DNA of 29,962 nt from Phytophthora quininea (taxonomy: Eukaryota; Oomycota; Peronosporomycetes; Peronosporales; Peronosporaceae), in the NCBI GenBank assembly GCA_011947345.1, contig JAAVTG010000516.1, forward strand, positions 1-29,962, written 5' to 3'. Positions 1-10,040 of this stretch are shown here, one piece after another. Position 1 is the stretch's first letter, and each line of letters opens with the position of its first letter. A model generated the notes under the pieces. That model searched no databases, was not told the DNA's origin, and worked only from the letters and a program-made list of their open reading frames with translations. The position numbers and the translations under genes are program-made.

Positions 1-301
1 CCTAAACCCTAAACCCTAAACCCTAAACCCTAAACCTAAACCCTAAACCCTAAACCCTAAACCCTAAACCCTAAACCCTAAACCCTAAACCCTAAACCCT
101 AAACCCTAAACCCTAAACCCTAAACCCTAAACCCTAAACCCTAAACCCTAAACCCTAAACCCTAAACCCTAAACCCTAAACCCTAAACCCTAAACCCTAA
201 ACCCTAAACCCTAAACCCTAAACCCTAAACCCTAAATCCTAAATCCTAAACCCTAAACCCTAAATCCTAAACCTAAACCCTAAACCTAAACCCTAAACCC
301 T
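1..301. repeat. Terminal telomere array, CCCTAAA repeats
   Basis: About 43 head-to-tail copies of the 7-base unit CCCTAAA start at base 1, so the window begins at a chromosome end with the C-rich strand running 5'->3' inward. The other strand reads TTTAGGG, the telomere unit of oomycetes and most plants. Variant units appear near the start (a 6-base CCTAAA around 34-40) and cluster at the inner edge (CCCTAAAT and CCTAAA at about 235-290). This is the usual pattern of a telomere that is homogeneous outside and degenerate inside. Confidence 0.97.
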
Positions 302-920
302 ACAACACTCACACTCTACACACACTCACACTCTACACACACTCACACTCTACACACACTCACACTCTACACACACACATACTCTACACACACACATACT
401 CTACACACACTCATACTTTACACACACTTTTTCTCTTACTATAAAATCTTCACATTATAACAACAATATTTTTACAAACATTTCACCTTACTTTTCACAA
501 CATATCCTTACTCATTTCACATCTTACAAATTTACTTTATCCCTTTCCTCATTCAACCATTTTACATTTTTCTCCATTCTACTACACTTTCCTTTTCATT
601 ACTTCATACCATCCACATATTCAAATCCAATCCACACTAATCCACACTTTTCTAACTAACTAACTAACTAACTAACACTAACAAACAAACAAACACCATA
701 ATAATACGTTCCATTTACCAACACAAACAAACATACCAATTTTATCTTTCATCAACCATTTCACTCTTAACAATACTTCTTCAAACTATTCTTCCGTCTA
801 ACTATCTCAAACCACCCAACCCTCTTCTCCACTTCTTTCTCCGCATAACAAACTTCCTTTATATTACTCTCCTCCTCCTCACCTTTCTCTAATTCTAAAT
901 CCGATACTCAAAATCCGATA
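302..920. repeat. G-less subtelomeric tract derived from telomere-like repeats
   Basis: From 302 to about 430 the sequence is a degenerate tandem of CACTCTACACA-like units that grades out of the telomere array. After that it becomes non-repetitive DNA made almost only of A, T and C. No G occurs on the + strand from base 1 to 707, and only scattered ones (708, 796, 843, 903) occur before 920. A (TAAC)n run lies at 653-676. I see no gene. Any reading frames are by-products of the biased composition. Confidence 0.85.
653..676. repeat. (TAAC)n microsatellite
   Basis: Six consecutive TAAC units, followed by degenerate AAAC units, inside the G-less tract. Confidence 0.9.
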
Positions 921-1953
921 CTCACTTCGAAACCACCCCAAAACAGCGCGCAACGGCATTTCGACTGTTTCCGACTCGGTTTCATGCTCTCGCCCCGTCC
1001 ATACCCCCACCTCTCCCTCCGCCCCATCTTTGCCCATCACTACCACTACCTCCCCAACCGTCAATGTCCACCTGACCCCCTTACCCACTTCAAAACCACT
1101 CCAACACGGCGCGCAACCGCATTTCTACTGTTTCCGACCCGGTTTCATGCTCTCACCCCGTCCATACCCCCGTATCTCCCTCCGCCCCATCTTTGCCCAT
1201 CACTACCACCACCGCCCCAACCGTCTATGTCCACCCGACTCCCATACCCACTTCAAAACCACCCAAAAACAGCGCGTAACTGCATTTCGACTCTTTCCAA
1301 CTCGGTTTCATGCTCTCGCCCCGTCCATACCCCCACCTCTACCTCCGCCCCATCTTTGACCATCACTACCACCACCTCCCCAACCGTCTATGTCCACCTG
1401 ACTCCTTACCCACTTCAAAACCACTCCAAAACGGCGCGCAACAGCATTTCTACTGTTTCCGACTCGTTTTCATGCTGGTTTCATGCTCTCGCCCGTCCAT
1501 ACACCCATCTCTCCTTCCGCCCCACCTTTGCCAACCACTACAACCACCGCCCCAACCGTCTATGTCCACCCGACTCCCATACCCACTTCAAAACCACCCA
1601 AAAACAGCGCGTAACTGCATTTTGACTGTTTCCGACTCGGTTTCATGCTCTCGCCCCGTCCATACACCCACCTCTCCCTCCGCCCCATCTTTGCCAACCA
1701 CTACCACAATTTCCCATCACTACCCCCACCTCCCCAACCGTCTATGTCCACCTGACTCCCTTACCCACTTCAAAACCACTCCAAAACGGCGCGCAACTGC
1801 ATTTCGACTGTTTCCGACTCGGTTTCATGCTCTTGCACCGTCCATACTCCCACCTCTCCCTCCGCCCCATCTATGCCAACTACTACCACTACGGCACCAA
1901 ATGTGTATGTCTACCTTATGCCCATACTCACTTTAAAAATACTCTAAAACGGA
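921..1953. repeat. 163-bp tandem satellite, about 6.3 copies, alternating A/B types
   Basis: The phrase TTTCATGCTCT recurs with its ATG at 984, 1147, 1310, 1483, 1645 and 1827. The spacing is 162-163 bp, stretched to 173 and 182 bp by small local duplications. Units starting at 984, 1310 and 1645 share CACTCCAA and GGCGCGCAAC. Units at 1147 and 1483 share CACCCAAAAACAGCGCGTAA. The array is therefore a two-unit higher-order repeat of about 326-336 bp. The strand is strongly C-rich and G-poor. Since 163 is not a multiple of three, the long frames seen in it (up to 213 codons) are not conserved from unit to unit and are not genes. Confidence 0.93.
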
Positions 1954-2787
1954 GATTCTGTCCATTTTCCTGTTAATGTACCTTTTTGTCAAGATACAGT
2001 CTGTCACCGGAAAGCTTATATTCCTCTGTGTACACCTGTGAATTCTCAATGTTCAACCGTTCGCTCTGGCCGCGTAAATTATTTCTTTATACATTAATTG
2101 GAACGAAAAGCCGTTTATGGCGTCACTTATAGTGACTATAGGTGTATAGATGCACAAACATGGAATGGTAATGAACTCTACAATCCGTCAAGAATATCTT
2201 GCACTATAAGATATGTCTATATATTACCAAACACCGTATGCAGAAGGCCCCCAATATGGCTGAAAGTACTCAAAATCTCTACCAACATTTCTTATCGTGG
2301 TCATTTGCGCACTTTTGAAGGTATTTTTCTGAATTTTGTTCCGTACTTTAAATCGTACTTAATTGAATATTTACGGTACTTCATTTTGTGCGAAGTCCGA
2401 CCTATCATACAGAATATGCCATATGATAGTTTCGTACTTAAGTGAAATGTTGTCAAATGCGTCCGTTTCAGAAGAAGTACCGTGAGTTTTCTCTTAAGTA
2501 CGATGTACCCATATCAAATCATATATGCCTTTTGACGGTCTTCCCGTCCGATTCATGCATCCGGACCTTGTCCTACCCCACTAAATCGACCCTTGCAAGT
2601 TCATTTATGCAGAGAAAAACATATGTTTCCAGGCTAGATTTCTCAAAAACCATGTTTTTGCGTGTATACAAAATCCCAGACATTTTTGAAAACTTTTTTC
2701 TGCCCAGGTGATAGTTCATGGTCGATAACACACCTGTGCAAAATTTGAGTACCGGTTTCCAGGCTAGTTTTCAAACGGTCGCGTATA
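1954..2787. other. AT-rich unique stretch between satellite and internal telomere, no gene seen
   Basis: This stretch has normal base composition (G returns) and no recognisable protein. The longest open frame (2098-2445, + strand) starts at TTG and resembles nothing I know. It holds the fold-back at 2352-2504 and a 12-bp direct repeat TTTCCAGGCTAG at 2626 and 2756. It ends abruptly at 2787, where telomere repeats begin. Confidence 0.6.
2352..2504. repeat. Long imperfect inverted repeat (fold-back), 31-bp arms
   Basis: Arm 2352-2382 is the reverse complement of 2474-2504 at about 27 of 31 positions. Two perfect blocks anchor it: ATCGTACTTAA against TTAAGTACGAT at the outer end, and ACGGTACTTC against GAAGTACCGT inside. 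The 91-bp centre has a further small inverted pair (TATCATA/TATGATA). It could be a MITE-like or fold-back element or a transcribed hairpin. No flanking target duplication was recognised. Confidence 0.75.
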
Positions 2788-2860
2788 CTAAACCCTAAAC
2801 CCTAAACCCTAAACCCTAAACCCTACACCCTACACCCTACACCCTTCAAACCCTACAACA
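2788..2860. repeat. Interstitial telomere block
   Basis: Five uninterrupted CCCTAAA units grade into CCCTACA variants and then the same CACTC/CTACA degenerate repeats that follow the terminal telomere. Orientation is the same as at the chromosome end (C-rich strand on +). It looks like a former telomere junction now buried under about 2.8 kb of added DNA. Confidence 0.93.
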
Positions 2861-4108
2861 CTCACACACTACAACATTCAAACCCTATATCACTCAAACC
2901 CTATAACACTCACACTCATACATACACACACTCACACTCTACAACACTCACACTCTACACACACTCACACTCTACAACACTCACACTCTACACACACTCA
3001 CACTCTACACACACTCACACTCTACACACACTCACACTCTTCACATACTACAACACTTTACACACACTTATACTCAACAACAATCACACTCTATTCACAA
3101 TCACACTTTTTTACACTTACACATACTTACACTTACACTCCACATACACTTCTATTTACCATAAACATCCATACTCTACATACACTCATACACACAACTA
3201 TCCATATTTTTTCTTCAATTTTCTATAACTCAAATTTCTCTATTCCTTCCTCAACTCCATTTTTTCTCTTCTCACACACTCTTATCTTACACACTCATAT
3301 TTTACACTACACCCATTTATTCTCTACATACTCCTTCTTTAAACCTTCCTATTTCACATCCTCATACTTCTCTATACAATATCCACATATCTACTCTTAC
3401 ACACCTCATACACTTACACTTATATACACTCTTACACTATTATATACTATCCATACTCTCCACATACTACTTCTTCTCATTTTTCCACATTACTAACTAA
3501 CTCTATCAAACCATTCAAATCACCTTTCCTATCAATCCCAATCCATCTCATTATAATCAACTATTACCATTACTTTCTTTTTCTTTCACTCCCACTCTAT
3601 GTTTCTCATTTACCTATCACCAAATCATACCATTTACACTTTCATTTTACTCAAACCATATACTACTAACATTTAAACACTAACACATCCATACACAATA
3701 ACACTCATTCTCTGCATACATTCCCACTCTACACACTCATATTCTACACCTACTCATACTCTACACAAACTTACTCTCACTCACCTTCATACTATTCCCA
3801 ACAACACTCTCACACTCATAATTATCCATAACCTTTTAACACTACCTGTCCTTAATCGTCGTTTCATTAACTATTCTACATACTTGTTTTGCGTTCACGT
3901 ACACACACATATTATACAACACGCTTATTCTACACATATTCTCCCTCTACAACACACTTCCCAACCTCCAATTATACTCTGCATACACTCGTACTGTACA
4001 AACATTCAAACCTACATACGCACATTCATTTGCTACGCATATTCCAACCTTACCCACCATTTGTCTTATAATCTCATACTCAAATAATTATTCTCTTTGT
4101 GTTCTTAG
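2861..4108. repeat. Second G-less subtelomeric tract
   Basis: This tract continues from the internal telomere as CACTCTACA-type degenerate repeats to about 3060 and then as non-repetitive A/T/C sequence. No G occurs on the + strand from 2784 to 3600, and only two (3601, 3714) occur before 3848. After 3850 G slowly returns. It matches 302-920 in character. No gene is seen. Confidence 0.85.
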
Positions 4109-4910
4109 TTGGATCCCGCCAGCATGTTCACCTTGCGTCGAAACATATCCACTCACTGTTTCGATTCAGTCGGGCATACGATGCCTTCAATGGCTTTTCT
4201 GAACGCTCATTGGCTGATGCACCAGTTTCTGTCGCTTCAAACTATCACCATATTTTTCCCCACATATGAAAACGTAGTCTCCCAAGTTCTCGTCCCAAAC
4301 GGGAGTAAGCGGCCGTAATTATCCTTACTGATCGTTGACTGCTTGACAGGCCTGTCTCTATCACTTCGCAGTCTCACCATCGTGTTCCTCATATACAAAA
4401 ACGTGATTCTCCAAGACTTTAGTCGAAACAGTGTGTACGGCCGTACATAACTTTTCTACTCGCTGACTGGCTGGTGAGCCTGTCTCTGTCACCTCAGACA
4501 ATCAACATCGTGTTCTCCACTTATGAAAACGTAGCCTCCTAAGTTTTTAGCTCAAATGGGAACGCACAGCAACAGTTATCCTTCCTGATAGCTGATTGGC
4601 TGATGGGCCTGTCTCTGTTACATGGGACTATCACCATCCTTTTTCCCACATATGAAAGCGTAGTCTCCCCAGTTTTCAGCCCAACCCGGTGCGTGTAGAC
4701 GTTGTTATCGATCCTGATCGCTGATTGGATGATGGGCCTGTCTCTGTCACATGGCACTATCACCATCCTTTTCCCCGTATATGAAAGCTTTGTCCCCCAA
4801 GTTTTCAGCCTAAACCGGTATTACAGCAGCAGCAATCGTTCCTGATCGCTGATTGGCGGATGCGCCTGTTTCTGTTCGCTCAGAGTATCACCATCATGTT
4901 CGCCTTACTG
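4109..4910. repeat. 129-bp tandem satellite, about 7 diverged copies
   Basis: The phrase TATCACCAT (or a one-base variant) recurs at 4243, 4372, 4501, 4629, 4759 and 4886, spaced 127-130 bp. A partial copy at the left edge has its anchor at about 4116. Other shared landmarks are GCTGATTGG, GCCTGTCTCTGT, CATATGAAA and CCCAAGTTTTCAG. The copies are visibly diverged, so the array is old. It is unrelated to the 163-bp satellite. The short frames inside it (for example 4109-4318 on + and 4539-4766 on -) are not treated as genes. Confidence 0.9.
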
Positions 4911-5123
4911 AAAAACCCAGTTACACTTAGTTTCATTATGCTGTGATCAGTATTACCGTCGGTATAGTCTGATAACCTAAAATAGTGTATCGAGTAGTAC
5001 TAATTTGGGCGCTAAAAAGCAGCGCGCTACAGGAATAAAAAGCAGCAAAATCCCAAAATAGAGCCCATAACGCGACGTCATTTTAGTGCGATACATATGT
5101 AGCGCCGACCATATATATATACC
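4911..5123. other. Spacer upstream of hAT relic
   Basis: AT-rich DNA with a short direct repeat (AAAAAGCAGC, twice, about 5013-5046) and an ATATATATAT run just before the hAT coding relic. It could hold the 5' end of that element, but no convincing hAT terminal inverted repeat was found. Confidence 0.35.
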
Positions 5124-6549
5124 AATCCTAAACACCATTCTGTCTTCAACTTCATTGTGGCTGCACCAAAATGCGGCCGGTGTACTGGAAATCGGTCGAG
5201 TGCGGTGAGGAAGAGAAAACTGGAGAATACATTGCTGAGCTGCTTCAGAGCATCATCCAGGAGTTGAAGGCCGTTTTGGGAGAAGATCGAGTTTGCGGTG
5301 TTGTGACTGACAATGCTCCCAGCATGCTCCTGGCCGCATCAATTCTTGAGGTTTCTCGAAAAGCGCTCTTCCCTACTGGTTGTGCTGCACACATCATGAA
5401 CCTCGTGTTAAAAGACGTTTGTAAGCTTCCCGATGTTTCCCAAGTGCTTCGGAAGGCACACGCGATTTCTGATTTTATCTGAACGCACCCGGCAGCTTTT
5501 GCGTGGTTCGAAGTAAAGCAAATGGGGTCTCCTGAGACGTGTCGGCGAGTTGTAAAGCTGTCGTGCCCGATGCGTTGGTTTAGCAACCAAAATTGCATCC
5601 GGAGCATCATCGATAACAAGCAAGTGATTCGAGCAGTACTCGCAGATGCACGATTCATGCAGCGCTTCAAAGCGAGTGCCAATCTCGCGAATGTGATGTC
5701 ATACGTGAATGACAAAGACTTTTGGAGGCAGGGCAAGGAAGCGCTAAAACTTATGACACCCGTGCATGAGTGTTTGGTGCTGTTTGAAAGTGACGACTGC
5801 TCCATCTCTCTCGTGTTCGAGAGTTTCCAGAACCTGACCAATAATGCGGCAAATGCTTCGACGGATCCTGGTTTAACGATCCGAGAAATGCTGGAAGCTC
5901 GATGGGCTGAGATACATTCTATTCCGATGAAAATGGCGTACTTCCTCGACCACACCAACGACCGTAGTGCCCTGACCTATCACGAAGAAAACATGACAAA
6001 GCAAAACTCTACGATGTAGCGCTACGGATGAAGTATTCAGCAACGCAGATGGCATGACTGCATTCGGAGGTAGCAGATTTCATCGCTCTCGCCACAGACT
6101 GGCCACTTGAAAAGAAGCAAGAGGAATCGAAGTATGCACCGTTTGAATGGTGGGGCATGCAAGCCAAACGATTTCCTCTCCCGGGACCGATAGCAAGACG
6201 AATTTTGTTGATCCCGCCGCTCTCTGCAGCTAGTGAGAGGTCTTGGAGTCAGCACGGATACCTGCATTCCGACCGACGCAACCGACTGAGCCACGAACGC
6301 GTCGACAAGGCGCTTTTTATCTACAGCAGTTCCCGTGATAATCGTTCGCTACACGAGATCATATACAGCGCTACGAGTGAAGACACCGGTGAGGCGCCAG
6401 TTCCAGCACTGTCAGAAAGTAGCAGCTCTGATTCCGACCTGGAAGAAGAGCGAAGGCACAAGCTTTGTGCAGTTGCATCAAAGTTGGCAACCTTACGTCG
6501 ACAACTGCTTCGAATACGACCAATCTTATGCACTGTAAATGTGCACTGA
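5124..6549 (+). pseudogene. hAT-family transposase relic
   Basis: A cut-and-paste transposase remnant. At its left edge (5139-5170) the frame reads SVFNFIVAAP. A one-base shift then leads into PVYWKSVECGEE, CGVVTDNAP and CAAHIMNLVLKDV, the DUF659-type core of hAT transposases: the TDNAP aspartate lies in the first catalytic region and the C-A-A-H motif follows it. The C-terminal dimerisation region is clear at 6205-6330: IPPLSAASERSWSQHG followed by RNRLSHERVDKALF, which is diagnostic of hAT. The gene is dead: TGA at 5480-5482 in frame, a frame change near 6000, TGA at 6055-6057, and no N-terminal BED zinc finger. The final frame ends in a serine/acid-rich tail at 6547-6549. The long minus-strand frame across 5245-5958 is only its shadow. 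Confidence 0.88.
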
Positions 6550-6631
6550 GCGCGTCGAATCAGCGCCACGTTTTACCCAGCGACAGCAACTAGACGACAA
6601 ACATAATGATAAACATCTCCTTCAGCTCTAG

Positions 6632-7721
6632 TATTTTTATTTACTACCTTATCACAATCTCTTCAACGTCGGTGATCCAAGTTTTCGTTGTGCACGAAAA
6701 GTATTATACGATGCACGTAACATCGCTAATCCAGAGTCAAACGAAGATAATAATGGAGACGACGACAGAGAAAGTTATCACGACGACGACGACAACGACG
6801 ACGACAACGATGACGACGACGACGATGATGATGATGATGATGATGATAACTACGAAGATGATCCAGATCCAGAGGAATCGGACGATGGTGGTCCCTTCGC
6901 CGATGATTTTGATGAACCGTTTGAAGATGAAGCAGTGAAACCGATCCGACAAGCAAATGCTAGTGCGATTTCAACGCCCAAAATGTCCAGTCGCCAAAGC
7001 GCGCTCCTAATGAAGCGCAGTCAAGCAGCCTTTTCGTTTTCGTTTTGTAACCAAGAAACGTCAGTGCACCCAGATGAGCGCTCTATTGCCGTGTTTAATG
7101 ACGACATTAAGACCCTCGAGCCGTATGGTAGTGTTGCAGATGTGATCATTGACTATGCCATTTACAAGTGCTTCAGTCAAAGTGAAGGGCCTGTTAAATA
7201 TTTTGGGACTTCAACTTTCGGTCAGATCGAGCAGATAAAAAGTCGTGGAAAGAGCCACTTCTCTGGTGTCAAGAAACTCGTCGACAAACTGGATTGGAAT
7301 TCGTATTGTGCAGTTCTGTTTCCCGTTTGGAGTAAAAACATAGGAGTCTGCTCGTCATTGAAGAACCCATGGCGACATCAACACGGCTGTATCACGTCGA
7401 CTCATGCCTAGGTATTCACAATTTCAAACAAGTGTTTAACACTGCCATCGAAGTTTTGAATGCGGTACGCGGGTGGCCTTCTCCTGTTAGCACAAGCACG
7501 CTCATCTGTGGGACACAGCCGCAGGAAACCAAAACTCCGATTGTGGCATCTATATGTTGTACTACATGGAGAAGCTCGCCTTGGGTTTCGAGCAAGGTAA
7601 GACCAAATCGATCCTGAGCGACATCAAGAAGCTGACGTTGGGATTTAACTCGGGAAAAGCGGCCAAGTTTCGCGCTAACATGCTGAATAAGCTAGTACAA
7701 CTTCCAGGTAACAGCAAGTAG
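6632..7721 (+). pseudogene. Ulp1/C48-family cysteine protease, frame-broken
   Basis: Ulp1-type proteases cleave SUMO and related conjugates using a His-Asp-Cys triad. They occur as host genes and as cargo of plant and oomycete transposons. The + strand shows three successive frames. The first (open from 6632) has a very acidic N-terminus, including a run of aspartates coded by GAC/GAT repeats at 6782-6846, then a basic segment, then AVLFPVWSK just before 7336. The frame then changes: His (7339-7341) precedes SLLVIEEP, and the Asp of YHVDSC is at 7399-7401. After a second shift near 7517, NQNSDCGIYMLYYMEKLALG gives the catalytic Cys at 7542-7544, and the frame closes at TAG 7719-7721. All three catalytic residues survive, but the usual Trp after His is Arg. 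Placement between hAT and Crypton relics fits transposon cargo. Host origin is possible. Confidence 0.8.
6782..6846 (+). repeat. GAC/GAT trinucleotide repeat coding poly-Asp
   Basis: A run of GAC then GAT codons, with two AAC interruptions, inside the acidic N-terminal region of the Ulp1-like gene. In the other frames it reads as poly-Thr/Met or poly-His and should not be annotated there. Confidence 0.85.
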
Positions 7722-7779
7722 TTGGCACAGAAACACTTTGCTGTGCATAAGTGACAATCCCTGATATTGAATCACTCGT

Positions 7780-7835
7780 GGTAACGGGCCACTTATTTGG
7801 TAACGGGCCACTTATTCGGTATTGGGCCGCCTAAC
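7780..7835. repeat. 19-bp tandem repeat, about 3 copies
   Basis: GGTAACGGGCCACTTATT is repeated at 7780 and 7799, with a diverged third copy from 7818. It lies between the convergent Ulp1-like and Crypton relics, in the 3' spacer of both. Confidence 0.8.
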
Positions 7836-7837
7836 AG

Positions 7838-10040
7838 CTAGAAGTAAGCACATTGCGTTTGCAAATCTACCTCCACACTAAAACGTGGCTCTCGTATGAG
7901 CGGGAGCCGGATCTGTGACTTGGTTGGAGTTAACGCGTACTTGGGACTCTTGATTAGTTGTTTGAACTCGCCGGACCGATGTAGCACGCGCAACTGTTTC
8001 AGCAAACCTGTGCCAAATTTGCGCTTTATGCCTCGCTTCCGCATAAATTCAAAAATGTTCACTTCCGCCAAGTTTCCTGTGCGGAGGACGTCGTCTGCAT
8101 AGCTGCGCGATGGTGGATTCAACTTAAACCCATTGGGAAAAAACAGCTTCATGAATGCCACGATCAGCTTTGCCTGGGACTTGTATTGACGATCATCACA
8201 TTTTTCCCAAAGTCTTGGCGTCTTGGTATACCACTCAAAAAATACTGCAGCTGCCGTCTTCGACGAAGACCTTGCTTTCCGCTTTTTATTGTCTCCATTT
8301 GATGTGGAGCCTGCGTTTTCAAGGGCGCCTTCCTCCTGATCGGTATCTCCCGGATTGTTCAAAGAATGTGTTTCGGCTGCTGGTCCAACCGAGCGAAGCT
8401 TCTCTAGCTCGGCTATTCTCACGGCCTGCTCCTGACTCGCTTCTAATAACTGAGAGGTCACAATATTTTGTTGGTTGATGCGTTGTATCTCCCGCGAGAA
8501 TTGCTGCGTCTCCTTGTCTGGACTTGGTGCCTTGGCGCTACTTGTCAGAACAAGACTCCACGATAGTACTTCTGACATCTCGACCGACAGTGAACCGAGA
8601 CACATGCGCGTTCTGGTGGCGTATGGGCACATCGGGTATCTGTCTACAATGGCAGGGAAGTTCTGGATTAGCGTCGCTGCGAGAAGATCTGCGACTTGAA
8701 CGTCCAAGTTATATGACACTGAAGCAAAATGCAGGCTTGACGCAAATAACAGATCGCGCAACTGCCAGATCTTGCTTCTTGTAGCAGCGTCAAATATTGC
8801 AAGCGACGGAATGGAAGGAACATCCGTTGACTTCCACCCACTAAAACCCTTCGAAACTTTTGTATCCTCACGAGTAGTGTTAAATACATAAGCAAACGCT
8901 TTATTCGTCGCTGACATATTCCAGCTTCCTCGGTCAAAAATCCACTGACCGCTTAGCATGGGATCTGCATTGGCATGTTGCGCACCTCCACGCCGAAACG
9001 AATGCGACGATAGGTTATGAGTAATAACGGCGTCTGCTTGACGCGTGCATCTATCCTTCACAACCTGGTTAACGTAGCCCTGCATCTTCAATTGTGGCGG
9101 AGCCCGTTTTCCAGATAGTCGCCCAGACGTGCTAGCAGGTGTCATGTCAGCCCTGTCGTTGCCATCACTTAGGTATATCTTTCTCCACTGTTGATAGTTG
9201 CTTCAGGTCCAACAGAGACGACACCGGAAACTCTTGCATAGATAATGCCATCGCAATCGCATGCAGGGGCACGTGATAAACGAGCTCTCGTCTGGATACA
9301 GCGATAGACCTTGCTCTTCAGATGTCTTCGCACGAATAAGGCGAATAAAGAGGACATTCGCTGTCGAAACTGTCAGGTTACATTTCTGGATGAAGGCGAG
9401 GTCGGATGCCCTACCGAAAGCATACCATATTATCGCTAGCAGAGCGGCATCTTGGTAATCTTTCGCCTCGATTGCATCGTAATTAATGCCGTCCATCAAG
9501 CAGCGCAGATCTTGCTTCGGTGCGCGCAGGTACAGAAACGTTACCAGCCCTTCATTATTTTGCTGGCGCAAGCGAAAGCTACTGGTGTTTGCATACCGGG
9601 TTTGGCCTCCTCTCATTCAGCGCAGACGTACGAGGCACATGGGGCGCAGGCTGGGTGCACGCGGGTGCCTTGGTCACCGTGCCTCCTTGTAGTCGCTTCA
9701 GACAATGGCGCTCGAGGATCCGACCCATCTTCAGCAGTTGCTGTTCGATCAGAGGACGTTGTTGAGGAAACTCATCCAGCAGCCAATTCTTCACGTTGCG
9801 GTAATAACTCATCACGGTGTTGCGCTTCCGCGGCTCGCCACCTTTGCCGTCCGAATACGCGAGGAACATGGCAAAACGACCCATTAACTTCGTGAAGGCA
9901 GCACCACTGCTGTCGTCGTGGATGATAGAGCACGCAAATGCCATGGTTGTCTTCTCCGCCAACAGAAACTCGTTGAAGATGTTGAGTGCAGTTGTCTGGG
10001 CCCGCTTCGTGTTGTCAGGTGCGAGGTCTTGGAGACTCAT
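7838..10040 (-). pseudogene. Crypton-type tyrosine recombinase relic (YR transposon)
   Basis: Cryptons move by a tyrosine recombinase rather than a DDE transposase, and an oomycete lineage is known. Three minus-strand segments form one protein. 10040-9600 starts MSLQDLAPDN and has the helical SAM-like core-binding region (NTVMSYYRNVKNWLLDEF). About 9610-9203 holds the first catalytic Arg in YAFGRASDL (codon 9410-9412). After frame shifts near 9290 and 9165, the long frame 9145-7838 carries HSFRRGG (His48, Arg51 of that frame), GSW with Trp75, and KAFAYVF with the Tyr86 nucleophile. A coiled coil (about residues 210-250), a KKRK basic patch and a C-terminal domain with EWYTKTPRLWEK and FGTGLLKQLRVL follow. 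Only frameshifts break it; the 435-codon last exon is fully open. Cryptons lack terminal inverted repeats, so borders cannot be placed. Confidence 0.87.

Noticed and set aside
984..1936. Long proline/threonine-rich + strand frames (up to 213 codons).
   Set aside because: They lie wholly in the 163-bp satellite; the period is not a multiple of three, so each frame changes meaning from unit to unit. Open frames follow from the lack of G.
301..4100. CRISPR-like or regularly spaced repeats.
   Set aside because: The repeats are contiguous satellites or degenerate telomere units without unique spacers, in a eukaryotic telomere context.
5245..5958. 237-codon minus-strand frame.
   Set aside because: It is antisense to the hAT transposase, whose family motifs are on the + strand.
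4911..6605. Terminal inverted repeats and 8-bp target duplication for the hAT element.
   Set aside because: Candidate ends around 5010-5045 and 6550-6590 share only short GC-rich words; no convincing pair was found by eye.
6606..6956. Poly-Thr/Met (+) and poly-His/Val/Ile (-) frames.
   Set aside because: They are other-frame readings of the GAC/GAT repeat that codes the acidic N-terminus of the Ulp1-like gene.
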